Of a DNA stretch of 64,000 nt, positions 31,989-43,149 are shown piece after piece; the first letter of the stretch is position 1; each line of letters opens with the position of its first letter. Source of the DNA: Charina bottae (lineage: Eukaryota > Chordata > Lepidosauria > Squamata > Charinaidae); the NCBI GenBank assembly GCA_023362775.1, contig JALMGJ010000016.1, positions 1,692,501 through 1,756,500 on the forward strand. Direction: 5' to 3'. The notes beneath the pieces were generated by a model. The model ran no database searches and had not been told where the DNA came from. It was given only the letters and a program-made list of their open reading frames with translations. The translations under genes and the position numbers were made by a program.

Positions 31989-32880
31989 AAACTATATATT
32001 CAACCTGTACGCAAAACACATCATGCGACATGCTGGGCTTGAGGAATCCAAGGCTGGAGTTAAAATCGCTGGAAGAAACATTAACAATCTCAGATATGCA
32101 GATGATACCACTTTGATGGCTGAAAGCGAGGAGGAGTTGAGGAGCCTTATGACGAAGGTGAAAGAAGAAAGTGCAAAAGCTGGGTTGCAGTTAAACCTCA
32201 AAAAAACCAAGATTATGGCAACAAGCTTGATTGATGACTGGCAAATAGAGGGAGAAAAAGTGGAGGCAGTGACAGACTTTGTATTTCTAGGCACAAAGAT
32301 TACTGCAGACGCTGACTGCAGCCAGGAAATCAGAAGACGTCTACTTCTTGGGAGGAGAGCAATGGCAAATCTTGATAAAATAGTTAAGAGCAGAGACATC
32401 ACACTGACAACAAAGGTCCGCATAGTTAAAGCAATGGTATTCCCTGTAGTAACCTATGGCTGTGAGAGCTGGACCATAAGGAAGGCTGAGCGAAGGAAGA
32501 TAGATGCTTTTGAACTGTGGTGTTGGAGGAAAATTCTGAGAGTGCCTTGGACTGCAAGAAGATCAAACCGGTCCATACTCCAGGAAATAAAGCCAGACTG
32601 CTCACTTGAGAGAATGATATTAAAGGCAAAACTGAAGTACTTTGGCCACATAATGAGAAGACAGGATACCCTGGAGAAGATGCTGATGCTAGAGAAAGTG
32701 GCAAAAGGAAGAGGGGCCGACCAAGGGCAAGATGGATGGATGATATTCTGGAGGTAACGGACTCAACCATTGGGGAGCTGGGGATGGTGACGGCCGATAG
32801 AGGGCTCTGGCGTGGACTGGTCCATGAAGTCACGAAGAGTCGGAAACGACTGAACGAATAAACAACAAAACTATATATTC
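31989..32880 (+). mobile_element. RTE LINE, 5'-truncated, 13-bp target duplication
   Basis: 866-bp 3' fragment (32002-32867) of an RTE element related to but clearly diverged from the BovB copy at 0.7-3.7 kb. It ends 'gagtcggaaacgactgaacg' plus AATAAACAACAAA. Exact direct repeats AAACTATATATTC flank it (31989-32001 and 32868-32880). Confidence 0.93.
32002..32757 (+). pseudogene. RTE reverse transcriptase C-terminal fragment
   Basis: Truncated RT beginning just before the catalytic region: RYADDTTLMAES (about 32092-32127) is intact, followed by the thumb and C-terminal regions (RRLLLGRRAMANLD; WTIRKAERRKIDAFELWCWR; RVPWTARRSN). The frame shifts near 32700 (poly-A/G stretch), giving an early stop at 32755-32757. 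The family C-terminus (TKSRxRxD type) then continues in another frame to about 32855. Confidence 0.88.
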
Positions 32881-33651
32881 CTCCCTGGCATACTGTATTA
32901 GCTTTGTATATGGTAATTACCACATGGATATTATATCCTTTTTTCTACAAAGTCACTCATACACACACACAGACTGAGCAGTCTCTTTGTTGGCTAAGCA
33001 TTTGCTAACTAGCTCCTTGCACCCCTAAGGTACTTTCTCTCTTCTGCTAGTTGCAAAGAGTAGAACTCCAGGTAGGCAGTGTGGTGCTGCTGGGAGAAGC
33101 CTTGTACTTTCTTCCTTGTATCTCTGGCTTACTCTTATAGGCATCTGCGGGGCATAGGCCAGTGATGAAATGTATGTCATCATGACATTGCAATGTAAAG
33201 TCCTCCCCTTATGTAATTACATGTGAGGTGGTGAAGCAAGTATGAAAGTGTGGAACATGTCCTTGTGTCATGTCATGATACATTTTAACATTGTGGAGTC
33301 ACCGTGGTTGGGAATGGATATTTACAGTATGTTTACTCGTGTGTATTTTTCTCTCTCTCTGGCTTTAAAGCATTGTCTCTTATTCTCTTTATCTCCTTAG
33401 ACTGTCCCTTTCTAAGGTAACCTTTTCTTCTTTTTCCTAAACATTGCTCTTGGCTAAATTTTTGTTTCTACTCTTTCTCCACTTGGAATCTCTCTCTCAT
33501 ACACAGCTTCACAGCTTACTTTCATATGTTTGCCTAAGTCCTAAGTTTCATTTTCTGCCTCTATATTCTTTGGACAAAAAATCCCTTCCTAGACTGAGGT
33601 CCTTAATTTTGATTCCCTTACTGATTCCAAGCTGCTTAGTAGCTGTAGAGG
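32881..33651. other. No gene recognised
   Basis: AT-rich sequence with a short (AC)n at 32960-32970. Nothing recognised. Confidence 0.4.
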
Positions 33652-34345
33652 GAATAGGGCAAGGGTCGGAAATGGCAGCTCGTGAGCCAGATCTGGCTCT
33701 TTGGCCCCTTGACTCTGGCTCTCTCTCTGTGTCTGCTGCCTGACATCCGGAAAGCCGGTCTCCGGAAGCAGCAGGCTTGGCGCGAACCCTGGGGAAGAAA
33801 CAGAGACGCTGATTGGTGGAGGCTCAGAAGGAAGGACGCCTCCACCAATCAGCGCGTGCCAAAGGAGAGCAGAGAGGCGGGCTGAACAAGGCGAAGCCCG
33901 ATTGGCCCTGCTTCCCAAAGGTGCGAAAAAAAGACCGGCGCAACTTACCTCCATTGCCTGAGACAACCCGCACAGAAGCCTCTAGATTCCGCGCCGCATC
34001 CTGTTTCCAGGCCTCGCCTTGCTACCGCCCCGGAGCCCTGCCTTGCTTCCGCATGGGACCCTGACTCCACGCCCAGCCCAGCCCGGCCCGCAGCTTCAGT
34101 GCCCTCCCCTCGCCATCGCGAAGGTCCCAGGCGATGGCGGGGACATGTTCGACCTGCTCGTGCAGCACCCGGGCAGCCTGGGCGAGCCGCGGGCCAAGTG
34201 CTACTTCGCCCAGATCGTCCACGGCCCACGCCATCTCCTACTGCCACACGGCCCGGCCAGGGGGGGGGGGGCTGGACGGGGTGGCCGCCCCCGGAGACTC
34301 CGCGGCCCCCCGGCTGCCAGAGGCTGCCCGGGCCAAGAAAGTAAC
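33652..34345 (+). mobile_element. GC-rich hAT-like block, right end not found
   Basis: It begins 'caagggtcgg' at 33660, close to the hAT terminus at 30911, followed by 'cagctcgtgagccagatctggctctttggcc'-type sequence seen in squamate hAT elements. Composition switches abruptly from AT-rich to strongly GC-rich and returns at about 34345. It contains an internal inverted repeat (33808-33824 with 33838-33854, both arms holding 'ctgattggtggagg'). I found no matching right terminus or 8-bp duplication, so the extent is uncertain. Confidence 0.5.
34130..34248 (+). pseudogene. SNRK-like protein kinase domain fragment
   Basis: Two adjacent frames together read like kinase subdomains V-VIa of SNF-related kinase (SNRK). 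GDGGDMFDLLVQH...AKCYFAQIVH lies in frame 2 (34130-34222), then AISYCH in frame 3 (34230-34247) after a 7-nt near-duplication ('ccacggcccacgcc'). The order GDGGDMFD, YFAQIVH, AISYCH is characteristic of SNRK as I know the family. The HRDLKPEN catalytic loop that should follow is absent. I infer a captured or retroposed host-gene fragment, frameshifted and non-functional. A chance match is unlikely given about 20 near-identical positions, but a database search is needed to name the source. Confidence 0.6.
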
Positions 34346-34914
34346 TTGAGTAAACATCTCAGACAGCCCTTTCCCTGGTTCACACAAAGATAAAGTGAGG
34401 AAGGGGGGAAGCACATTCAGACTTGCAAGATTCTGTTGCTATAGCTGTTACAATAAAAGTAGTCCTGACCTATATGGTATTGATTTCTTAGTCTGCTCCA
34501 CCTTGTAGGGCTGTCAGTAGCTTCTTTATTTTCTCCTTAAACTGTACTTACTTTCTTCAGAGTTTCTTTTTCCCCCCTTGCTTCTAACAGTTACAGATCT
34601 TTGCAGCCAGAATCAGTGAGTTCCTTACTTTTGGCAAATTCTTACCAGTGACATCAATGCATCAATGTTTGAAACATATAGGACTTGGTCTGCTGCAATC
34701 AACATCTTGACTTTTTTGACCCACTCTTTGTGGATGCTGCTGCTGTCTCCTTAAATTATTTTTCAAATTCAGCTGGATTACACACTAGGCCAGTGGGGCA
34801 AGATGTGGAATGGAGAAGTCTTCTTTCTTCCCTCTCAGAGTGTAGATATCTGAAAAAACATCATACGGCCTCTTGATATCTTCTGATGAACAAATTTATC
34901 TGATGAATATGCTT
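34346..34914. other. No gene recognised
   Basis: Nothing recognised. Confidence 0.4.
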
Positions 34915-35264
34915 TTGTAATATAATAAAGGTAAAGGTAAAGGTTTTCCCCTGCACAGTCGTGTCTGACTCTAAGGGGCGGTGCTCATCTCTGTTTCTTA
35001 GCCGAAGAGCCAGCAATGTCCGAAGACGCTTCTGCAGTCATGTGCCCAGCATGACACACGCGGAACGCTGTTACCATCCCACCGAAATGTTACCTATTTA
35101 TCTACTTGCATTTGCATGCTTTCAAATTGCTAGGTTGGCAAGAGCTGGGGCGAGTGTGGGATCTCACTCTGTCACGCAGTGCTTGGGTCTCGAACCGCCG
35201 ACCTTCCAATCGACAAGCCTGGCGTCTTAACCACTGAGCCATCACGCCCCCTTGTAATATAATA
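34915..35264 (-). mobile_element. Sauria SINE with 13-bp target duplication
   Basis: SINE 34928-35251, minus strand, same family as 26.0 and 39.0 kb, with head 'gggggcgtgatggctcagtgg' read from the right end and RTE-like tail 'gagtcagacacgactgtgc' at the left. Flanked by TTGTAATATAATA (34915-34927 and 35252-35264). Confidence 0.92.
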
Positions 35265-36151
35265 GTATGCCTTTTTATACAGTTCTAAGACATGTATACT
35301 TTTTTTCAGAAAATAGAAACCACTGGATTCTGTTTAATGGTTTGCACCCTTGATTCTGAGAAGTTCATTGAGAGCAGATCTCCCGTATCTACTCCAAATG
35401 GAATCTGGATTTTTTTCCCTTATTTGTTTTGCACTTGACATGTTTCTAGTTGCTATTTTCATTTTAATAGAAAAGTAGTTTTATGGTATTTCTTGGACAT
35501 TATTCTCAAGTGATGCAATGGAACTGCATCCTGTCTTTATATAGCATGAGGATTTGCACTAAGTGAATATCTAAGAATTAACTTCAAATGTTAGGAAAAA
35601 AATTCTTATTGAAAAACAGTGTTACTAAATTGACCTCTTTCACAGGTTGAATACTATTTTATATACATGTTTGTTCCCAAGTATTTCAGCACTTGAGCCT
35701 ATAACTGCATCGAGTTTATGACTGGGTAGTAATAGATCTTCTGAAGATTGGAAAGAATATCAGCTAATGGTTAACAACATAAAGATGAATTGTGTTTTTT
35801 TCCAGATTGAACTTGAGGGCCATGAAAGCTTTTCCATAGGAGCTTTTTCATAGACCCAAAATGAGCAGGGGTTTGTTTGCTTGAATCACTCCCACCTAAT
35901 TTCCTTAATCATTGCTTGAATCTCAACATATTTTACCCACCCACCACATAAGTACAATAAATTAAAAACACTAGGGTATTTTTTAGGTGTCTTTCCTTAA
36001 TTCTATTATGACATGTTAGCCCTCTGCCAACAAGTTCCATTCTATGTTAAAATTCTGCATTAACTGTGGAATTTGTTTGTTTGTTTGTTTGTTTTTTTGC
36101 AAGGTGATGCAATATTTTTGTTGGATACCCTGAATTCACTTTATCAGACCT
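35265..36151. other. No gene recognised
   Basis: AT-rich sequence; a (TTTG)n tract at 36074-36095. Nothing else. Confidence 0.4.
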
Positions 36152-36442
36152 CAAAATAAAGCCAGACTGCTCACTTGAGGGAATGATATTAAAGGCAAAA
36201 CTGAAGTACTTTGGCCACATAATGAGAAGACAGGATGCCCTGGAGAAGGTGCTGATGCTAGGGAAAGTGAAATGCAAAAGGAAGAGGGGCCGACCAAGGG
36301 CAAGATGAATGGATGATATTCTGGAGGTGACGGACTTGACCGTGGGGGAGCTGGGGATGGCGATGGCCGACAGGAAGCTCTGGTGTGGGCTTGTGCATGT
36401 AGTCATGAAGAGTCAGAAGCAACTGAACGAATAAACAACAAA
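36152..36442 (+). mobile_element. RTE LINE 3' fragment
   Basis: About 290 bp that closely match 32585-32867 of the second RTE copy, from 'ataaagccagactgctcac' to 'gaacgaataaacaacaaaa'. 5'-truncated. It is a third RTE insertion of the same subfamily as 32.0 kb rather than the 0.7-kb BovB. Confidence 0.92.
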
Positions 36443-38428
36443 AGCAACAGCAAAGGTTGTTTGACATTAAGCGTGTTCTCCAAATAAATGGCTCATAAAT
36501 AATGTCTAATAGCAAATAACATTTCTACACAATAAATACTTTATGGTATTTGGTATTTGGTCCTGATACTATTAAGCAACCATATCTAGATGTTCCCATT
36601 GCCATAACTAAGCTTTCTTACTGCTGAAAATATTCCATTTTTCAGAACAAAACAAAAGTAATAAGCACAGCACCCAAAATTGCTGGTATAATTTCTTTAA
36701 AATATTCAGCAGCAACGTCCCATTTTAAAACTTTTGCATTGTACATTGGTTCCCAAATTTAATGCTTTTTCCTTGCTTGTTTATTTTTATACATTTTTAA
36801 AAAAAATTCTCAAAGGATTTTTAGATTTTTCTTTTGGCCAAACCCATTTTTTCTGCCCACACTCTGCCCTCTTTTTCCAGTATGTCCAGTATATCTTTTT
36901 GCATCCTGTCATGATGCTTAATGGTGAAATGTAGCATAGGGAAAGATTCCCAAGCTCCAGAATAATGTCCAGAGATGCTAACGAAAAAGAGCTCTGGATT
37001 GAAGAGGTTTGCATTCTCATTTCACATGCTAGTTCTGGAATGAATATATAATCCATCAGAAAGTCTATTTAGTATGGAAGCTGGTCGAGTTTCTAAACAT
37101 TTTATTATCATATTTGTAATAAAAAAGGAGACCCACTCCCTTACAACAACAGCCTCGTGATGGATTAGGAAATGTATATGAGAAAATAAGGCCAGACAAG
37201 ATCAGGCTACACTTTGCTCAGTCATTAGAACTAGAAGCAGCACCCTGGTTTTGGCTCTGAAGACAGAGGTCAGATGCATATTCTGCATTATTATACCAGT
37301 GGTACAAAGCCAAGAATAATAAACCTGTACTGTAGTAGATTGAGGACAGCATTTATACCTTCTTTTACTGATATTATTACTATATTTATGCATCCACCAT
37401 ATAATAGAAGTTATTTGGGCTGTTAAGAAATATGACACCAAAATACAGTACAAACAGTAAAAAAAAAAGAAAAAAAGTTTGGGTGGGGGGTAAGGAATCT
37501 CGTAGATCCATTGAGAATTCAGCAATGGAGGTAGCCAAGCTGTATCAGTCCAATCTTTTTCTTCCTTCGAGAGTTTAATCTTACATTCAACTTTGTCTTC
37601 CATTCAGAGGTTTCTTTTGCAGGAGGATTGCATATAAACAAGCTGATGAGAATAATTTTGGGTTAATAGATCAAATGCTCAAAGTCCAAATTATTTCCAT
37701 GAATTGTGTGTTTGTATGTTATGAAAAGCTAAAAAGAATGTGCAGTTCTTCCAGTCTTAACATGTGAGACAAGGTTACATGAGGGGTGGTATCTTTTTTC
37801 AAATGTAAGTTATCTAGAAGTCATGTAAATAGATATAATTGAACCTCTGAGGAGTAAAACACATCAAGTGGAATATTGTGCACCCACACAGATTCAACAG
37901 CTTGAATCTCCCCTGCTGATTTTCCCGCCAGCTTATCTAAAGAAGCTATGTGGGACATCTGGTGCTCTGCGGGTAACATGGCAGCGCTCCAACAGATTCA
38001 CAAAAATTCTGATTTTCCTTCGTGCAACTATGCAGTTAAGTTTAAAAATGCAAAAGCCATAATATATACTTATCATGTTTTCTTTCATTCCTTTCCATTT
38101 GTCCAAAAATGGCTCCCTGATAGCAATGTCTCAGGGCAATCTAGACAAGTGTCATAATTGGACACTCCTAATGATTCACCCATGGGCACTTTTCAACCTC
38201 AGGCCCAGGAGCTTCTTTATTACTTAAAGTTATTGTCACAATTTTGTTCTACTAAAAATGAAGAACTAAAAAAAAAAGCTTTAAAGTTATTATAACTGTA
38301 ATCTTTTGTATTCTCAATGTTTGTCTGAATATAGACTGTGATTTTTCCCACTATTTTTAAAAAGAATTCATCTTGTTAATGCCAATAGGAGCTGAATCAT
38401 CTTTGCTGTGTGACTATGAATATGGAAA
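36443..38428. other. No gene recognised
   Basis: About 2 kb of AT-rich sequence with no recognisable gene or repeat. Confidence 0.4.
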
Positions 38429-38841
38429 TACAGCTAATCCTCACTAAACAACCACAATTGGGACCGGAATTTCAGTTATTAAGCGAAGCAGTCATTAAGC
38501 GAATCCAATCCAATTTTATGACGTTTTTGCAGTGGCCGTTATGCGAATCACTGTGGACATTAAGTGAACCACATGGTCATTAAGTGAATCACATGGATTC
38601 ACATTGATTTTGCTTGCCAGAAGCCAGTCAGAAAGATCGAAAATGGTGATCACATGACTGTGGGAAGCTGCGACGGTCATAAATGCAAACTGGTTGCCAA
38701 GCACCCAAATTGCGATCAAGTGACCACAGGGAAGCTGCGAAGGTCGTAAGTGTGAGGACCGGACACAAGTTGGTTTTTTCAGCACCGTCGTAAGTCTGAA
38801 CCATCACTAAATGAATGGTTGTTCAGTGAGGACGACCTGTA
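38429..38841. mobile_element. Tigger/pogo-like non-autonomous DNA transposon with TA duplication
   Basis: Element 38431-38839 (409 bp). Left end 'cagctaatcctcactaaac' and the complement of the right end 'caggtcgtcctcactgaac' form inverted repeats of about 25 bp, and both are flanked by TA. CAG-starting ends with TA duplication fit the pogo/Tigger branch of Tc1-mariner. The interior has variants of 'cattaagcgaa'/'cattaagtgaa' repeated four to five times (38470-38600). No transposase. Confidence 0.75.
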
Positions 38842-38917
38842 GATTAGAGCATGATCATAACTGATTCCATAGTTATTCAGTTGGAACTTACTCCCAAGTG
38901 AGTATATAGGACTGTAG

Positions 38918-39294
38918 TATGGAGCAAAGTAATAGGGGCATGGTGGCTCAGCAGGTAAGACGCCAGGCTTGTTGATCAGAAGATTGCAAATTCGGAGGTT
39001 CGAATCCCTAGCCCCGCGTGACGGAGTGAGCTCCCACACTAGCCCCAGCTCTTGCCAACCTAGCAATTTGAAAGCATGCAAATGCAAGTAGATTAATAGG
39101 TACTACTTTGGTGGGTAGGTAACAGCATTCCACATGCGTCATGCCGGCCACATGACCGTGGAAGCGTCTTTGGACAAACATGGCTCTTAGGCTAAGAAAC
39201 GGAGATGAGCACCGGCCCCCAGAGTCGGACACGACTGCACAAATGTGCGGGGGGACCCTTTACATAGAACCTTTACCTTTATGGAGCAAAGTAA
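38918..39294 (+). mobile_element. Sauria SINE with 15-bp target duplication
   Basis: SINE 38933-39279 on the plus strand. Head 'ggggcatggtggctcagcagg', B box 'ggttcgaatccc', RTE-like tail 'gagtcggacacgactgcac' near 39222. Flanked by TATGGAGCAAAGTAA (38918-38932 and 39280-39294). Confidence 0.93.
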
Positions 39295-40474
39295 AGTGGT
39301 AGAATGGAATGTACCATTTTAGGCTTATAAACATATAATAATCATCCTAATTAAATAGACAAGTAGAAAACTAACTGAATAGTCCATTTACAAAACCTAT
39401 AAACATGAAATTATTGAACAAGTAGGAAGCCAGCACATCTGGAAGGAAGCTAAGTTAGAACATTTCCCACATGACTGACTTTATATTAATTTATTCTGAG
39501 GTCTGTATTACCAGCTGTATTTGTTTAAATACATTTATGGTTTACCACAGAGGCAGGCAAACTTCAGCTCTAGGGCCATATGCAGTCCTTATCCTGCTGT
39601 GGTCCTTGGTCTTTTCTGAAGGCAGGCCTCCAGCAGGTTAAACTCTTTGTTCCCCGGCAGCCTAGTCTGGTGAGGAGATCAAAGAAGAGAAAAGAGGATG
39701 TCAACAAGAAAAAATTCAGTTTCATCTTAGCCCATCCCTGTCAAGAAATGTAGCCCTCAACAAACCAACCCTGCAGGAATGTGTTGCTTATTCCTAATTT
39801 AGAGTGTAACATGAGGATTAGTGTGTACCTTAGAAAATGTCCTTAAAAGGCCTTACTGTGTCTTTTTGAGTCACTGTGACTTTTTGAAAAAGTTTGTCAT
39901 GGAAACTGGACAAGTCCAATTACTGCCATGTTAAACTCTTCTGTATTACCTTTATAGGTAAGGAGTATCGCTCTATGCAAACAATTTGGAGGGGATAACT
40001 CTGTGCCATGGATGCCTACAGGGGCAGGGGGAGATGGGGTATCAAAAACTCAAGATGGCCCATATGATTGTGCAATCCCTTTTTTCATTTATGCAATGCA
40101 CGTTAAAAAGGGGCAGTGCTTCATTTGCACAGCCACATCCTCCAATGTTGACTTTTTTTAAGCGTCCCCTTACAGAAGCCCCTGCTCTGAACCTGCAGCT
40201 CAAAATGTTGAGGTATGGCATCCATGTCCTTTGATCAGAAGTGTCTTCTATAAATGTACTCATCATCATGTAATCAATTAACTCATGAAGCATCCCTCTG
40301 AACAGTTTGTGTGGCCTAGATCATGGTCCTGGTGGCCATCAGATTGAACAGAATCTGTGGTCACCACATTAGCCTTTCTCAGTGATGCATCTTTCAAAAT
40401 GATATTGATGGCCTTTGCAAATAAGATAAGAATATGATTGTTTCAGTTTTGCTGTCCCACAAGAAGAGTTGTTA
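39295..40474. other. No gene recognised
   Basis: No clear gene. A hAT-like start ('ggcaggcaaacttcagctctagggcc', near 39552) was seen, but no partner end. Confidence 0.35.
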
Positions 40475-42215
40475 ACAAAGGTAAACATATATCTTGACCC
40501 ATGCCCCTCCTGGCTGGTGAAAGCAGCCAGTGAGGTGACATGCGGCTGGGTCCATGCGATGGTTCTTGCATCCTTGGGAGAGGGAGTGTTTCCGGCGGCC
40601 TTTAAGGAGGCGCTGGTGCACCCCCTCCTCAAGAAGCCATCGCTGGACCCTACAGTGTTGGATAACTTTTGTCCTGTCTCCCACCTCCCCTTTTTGGGGG
40701 AGGTGGTTGAGAAAGTGGTGGCATTACAGCTCCAGAGGATTCTGGATGATACGGATTATCTAGACCCCTTTCAGTCAGGATTCAGACCGGGATATGGGGT
40801 AGAAACTGCATTGGTCGCACTTACTGATGATCTTTGGCGGGCACGGGATGGCGGAAGTGCATCCATCCTAGCCCTTCTTGACCTCTCAGCGGCTTTCGAT
40901 ACCATCGACCATGGTATCCTTTTGGGACGACTCAGGGGGTTGGGGATTGGCGGCGTGGTTTTACGCTGGTTCAACTCCTTCCTCCGGGGCCGATCCCAAT
41001 CGGTGGTTATAGGAGATGAGAGGTCCGACCCTCGGCCCCTACGTTGTGGGGTGCCACAGGGTTCAGTTCTCTCCCCTCTCCTATTTAATATATACATGAA
41101 ACCGCTGGGTGAGATCATCCACCAACACGGGATGAGGTATCATCAATATGCTGATGATACTCAATTGTATATCTCCATCCCGGGTGAGTTAAGTGTTGCA
41201 GTGGCTGCCCTTTCTCAGTGTCTGAAGGCTGTGGGGGCCTGGATGGGGAACAACAGGCTTCAGCTGAACCCTGGTAAGACGGAGTGGCTGTGGATTGATG
41301 GTGCCTCGAGATCCAGGGAGTTGTCATCTTTAGATCTGGACGGGGTGGCACTACCCCGTTCAGACAAAGTGCGGAACCTGGGTGTCCTTCTGGACTCACG
41401 ACTCCTGCTTGAAGAGCAGGTGGCAGCCGTGGCCAGAAGGGCATTTGTACAACTTCGAGTTGTGCGCCAGCTACGCCCTTTCCTGGATCGGGAGGCCCTC
41501 CGCACAGTCACTCATGCCCTGGTCATCTCCCACATAGACTATTGCAATGCGCTCTACATGGGGCTACCCTTGAAGAGTATCCGGAAGCTTCAACTGGTCC
41601 AGAATGCGGCTGCGCGTGCAGTTATGGGTGCCCCAAGGTCGGCACATGTGACACCTCTGCTGCGCGAGCTGCATTGGTTACTGGTTTGCTTCCAGGTCCA
41701 ATTCAAGGTGTTGGTTGTCACCTTTAAAGCCCTACATGGCATGGGACCAGGTTACCTAAAGGACCGCCTCATCCCCAGAACATCGACCCGTTCCACCCGG
41801 CTATGCAGAGAGGGCTTGCTTCGGACCCCGTCTATAAAAGAATTCCACCTCACGGGGTCCAGGAGGCGGGCTTTCTCGGCAGTGGCACCCGCCCTCTGGA
41901 ATATTCTGCCCCTGGAGGTGAGGCTAGCCCCCACACTTATGACCTTCCGGAAACAACTGAAGACCTGGCTCTGCCACCTCGCTTGGGATGGGGGGAGTAA
42001 TAGCTCCTCTTGGGGTTGGCTTGCTCCATAGGGTTCTTTAAAGCCTAACATCAGAGCCTCTTGGATTTTATATATTTAATTAAAGTATGTATTCTATTTT
42101 ATAAATTTTTATATGTTTTAATTGCTGGCTTGGTGTAAACCACCCAGAGTCCCCTCCGGAATGGGGGGAGATGGGCGGTGATATAAGTTAGAAATATAAA
42201 TAAATAAATAAATAT
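40475..42215 (+). mobile_element. CR1/L2-clade LINE, 5'-truncated
   Basis: Truncated just upstream of the reverse transcriptase. The 3' UTR (42032-42180) ends 'cccagagtcccctccgg' plus 'gagatgggcggtgatataa' and an (AAAT)n tail (42200-42215), typical of CR1/L2 elements. The same 3' end recurs at 24.7 kb (minus) and at 48.84 kb (plus, followed by GATA). Confidence 0.93.
40497..42031 (+). pseudogene. CR1/L2 reverse transcriptase, long open frame
   Basis: About 510 codons without an internal stop, from DPCPSWLVK (near 40497) to the stop at 42029-42031. RT motifs in order: SGFRPGYGVETAL (about 40775-40815), LLDLSAAFDTIDH (about 40874-40912, motif A), CGVPQGSVLSPLLFNIYM (about 41045-41098), QYADDTQLY with YADD at 41147-41158 (motif C), LQLNPGKTEWL (about 41260-41290). 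The C-terminal region SHIDYCNALYMGLPLKSI...RKLQLVQNAAAR is typical of the clade. The endonuclease domain is missing through 5' truncation, so it is not autonomous. The only ATG near the start belongs to flanking sequence. Confidence 0.9.
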
Positions 42216-43149
42216 TACTTCATTTTTAGCCTTAAATGATGGGAGGCTACAGAACTTTTTTGGGGAAAAAGAAGTCTTGACAGTAATGTCTTTTTCTAAT
42301 TATGTATTGTGCTTTGTGCCAAAGTGGTGCTTAGGGCTGTGGAAATAGCTGCATTGGCATACAAGCATCAGTGATGTGCAGGAAGTGGTTGTAACCTCAA
42401 GCTTATCATCTCTGGTATATTGTAGGTGAATATTATACACTAAAAGCTGCAGTAATAGAAATTGGTAGTGAATCTAACATTTGTGGACCTTCCCTTAACA
42501 AATCTCCCAAATCATAATAACAGAGGTAGGAGTTAGGTTTCCTTTCTTTCAAATCCTTTGAAGGTTAATTATTTTCATATGTTTAAACTGTGAATGGACA
42601 ATTGCTTTAAAACTTTTCTTGCAATAAAAATAAAGTATCTCTAAAATGTAGTGTTGTTGTGTTTATTAAACACCTCTCCTCTGTTCAAAACTATTAATTA
42701 GCTTGGATGCTGCAGTGTAACTTTGAATTAGACATGTTAATGTAGAGAGCTGAACCTCAGTATATTAGGATCCAGGATTTTTTGTTTGTTTCTTGTGGTT
42801 CTCAATTTGTTTGAAGGGATGTAGATGACCAGGTTGTAAAATGCAAAGAGAAGAATGAGAGTCTATGGAGTGTTGAAATTATCATAGGCAAAACTATATT
42901 TTGCTTTGAATCAGCAGTTATTTAATTTTGTCAAGAGGTCAACTCTTAATCTTACTCCAGCACCAAAGCTCTTTCTTTAGTCTTTGGGTACGTATGAATC
43001 TTGGTTGAATGAAAACTGAGTGCCTGTAATGTTATAATTGCCAGCAGATGGCAGCACTGATGCATTAGCAGTTTAGACATGTTCTTTAGCATCTGTTCTT
43101 TCACTTAAGTTCGCAGGAAGTTGCTCAGAGAAAAAGTTGTGCTGCTACT
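42216..43149. other. No gene recognised
   Basis: AT-rich sequence with no recognised gene. Confidence 0.4.
43041..43054 (+). promoter_or_regulatory. CTCF-like motif
   Basis: CCAGCAGATGGCAG fits the degenerate CTCF core CCASYAGRKGGCRS at all 14 positions. Sequence match only; occupancy cannot be judged. Confidence 0.35.

Noticed and set aside
39552..39620. Possible hAT start 'ggcaggcaaacttcagc'
   Set aside because: No partner end or 8-bp duplication located.
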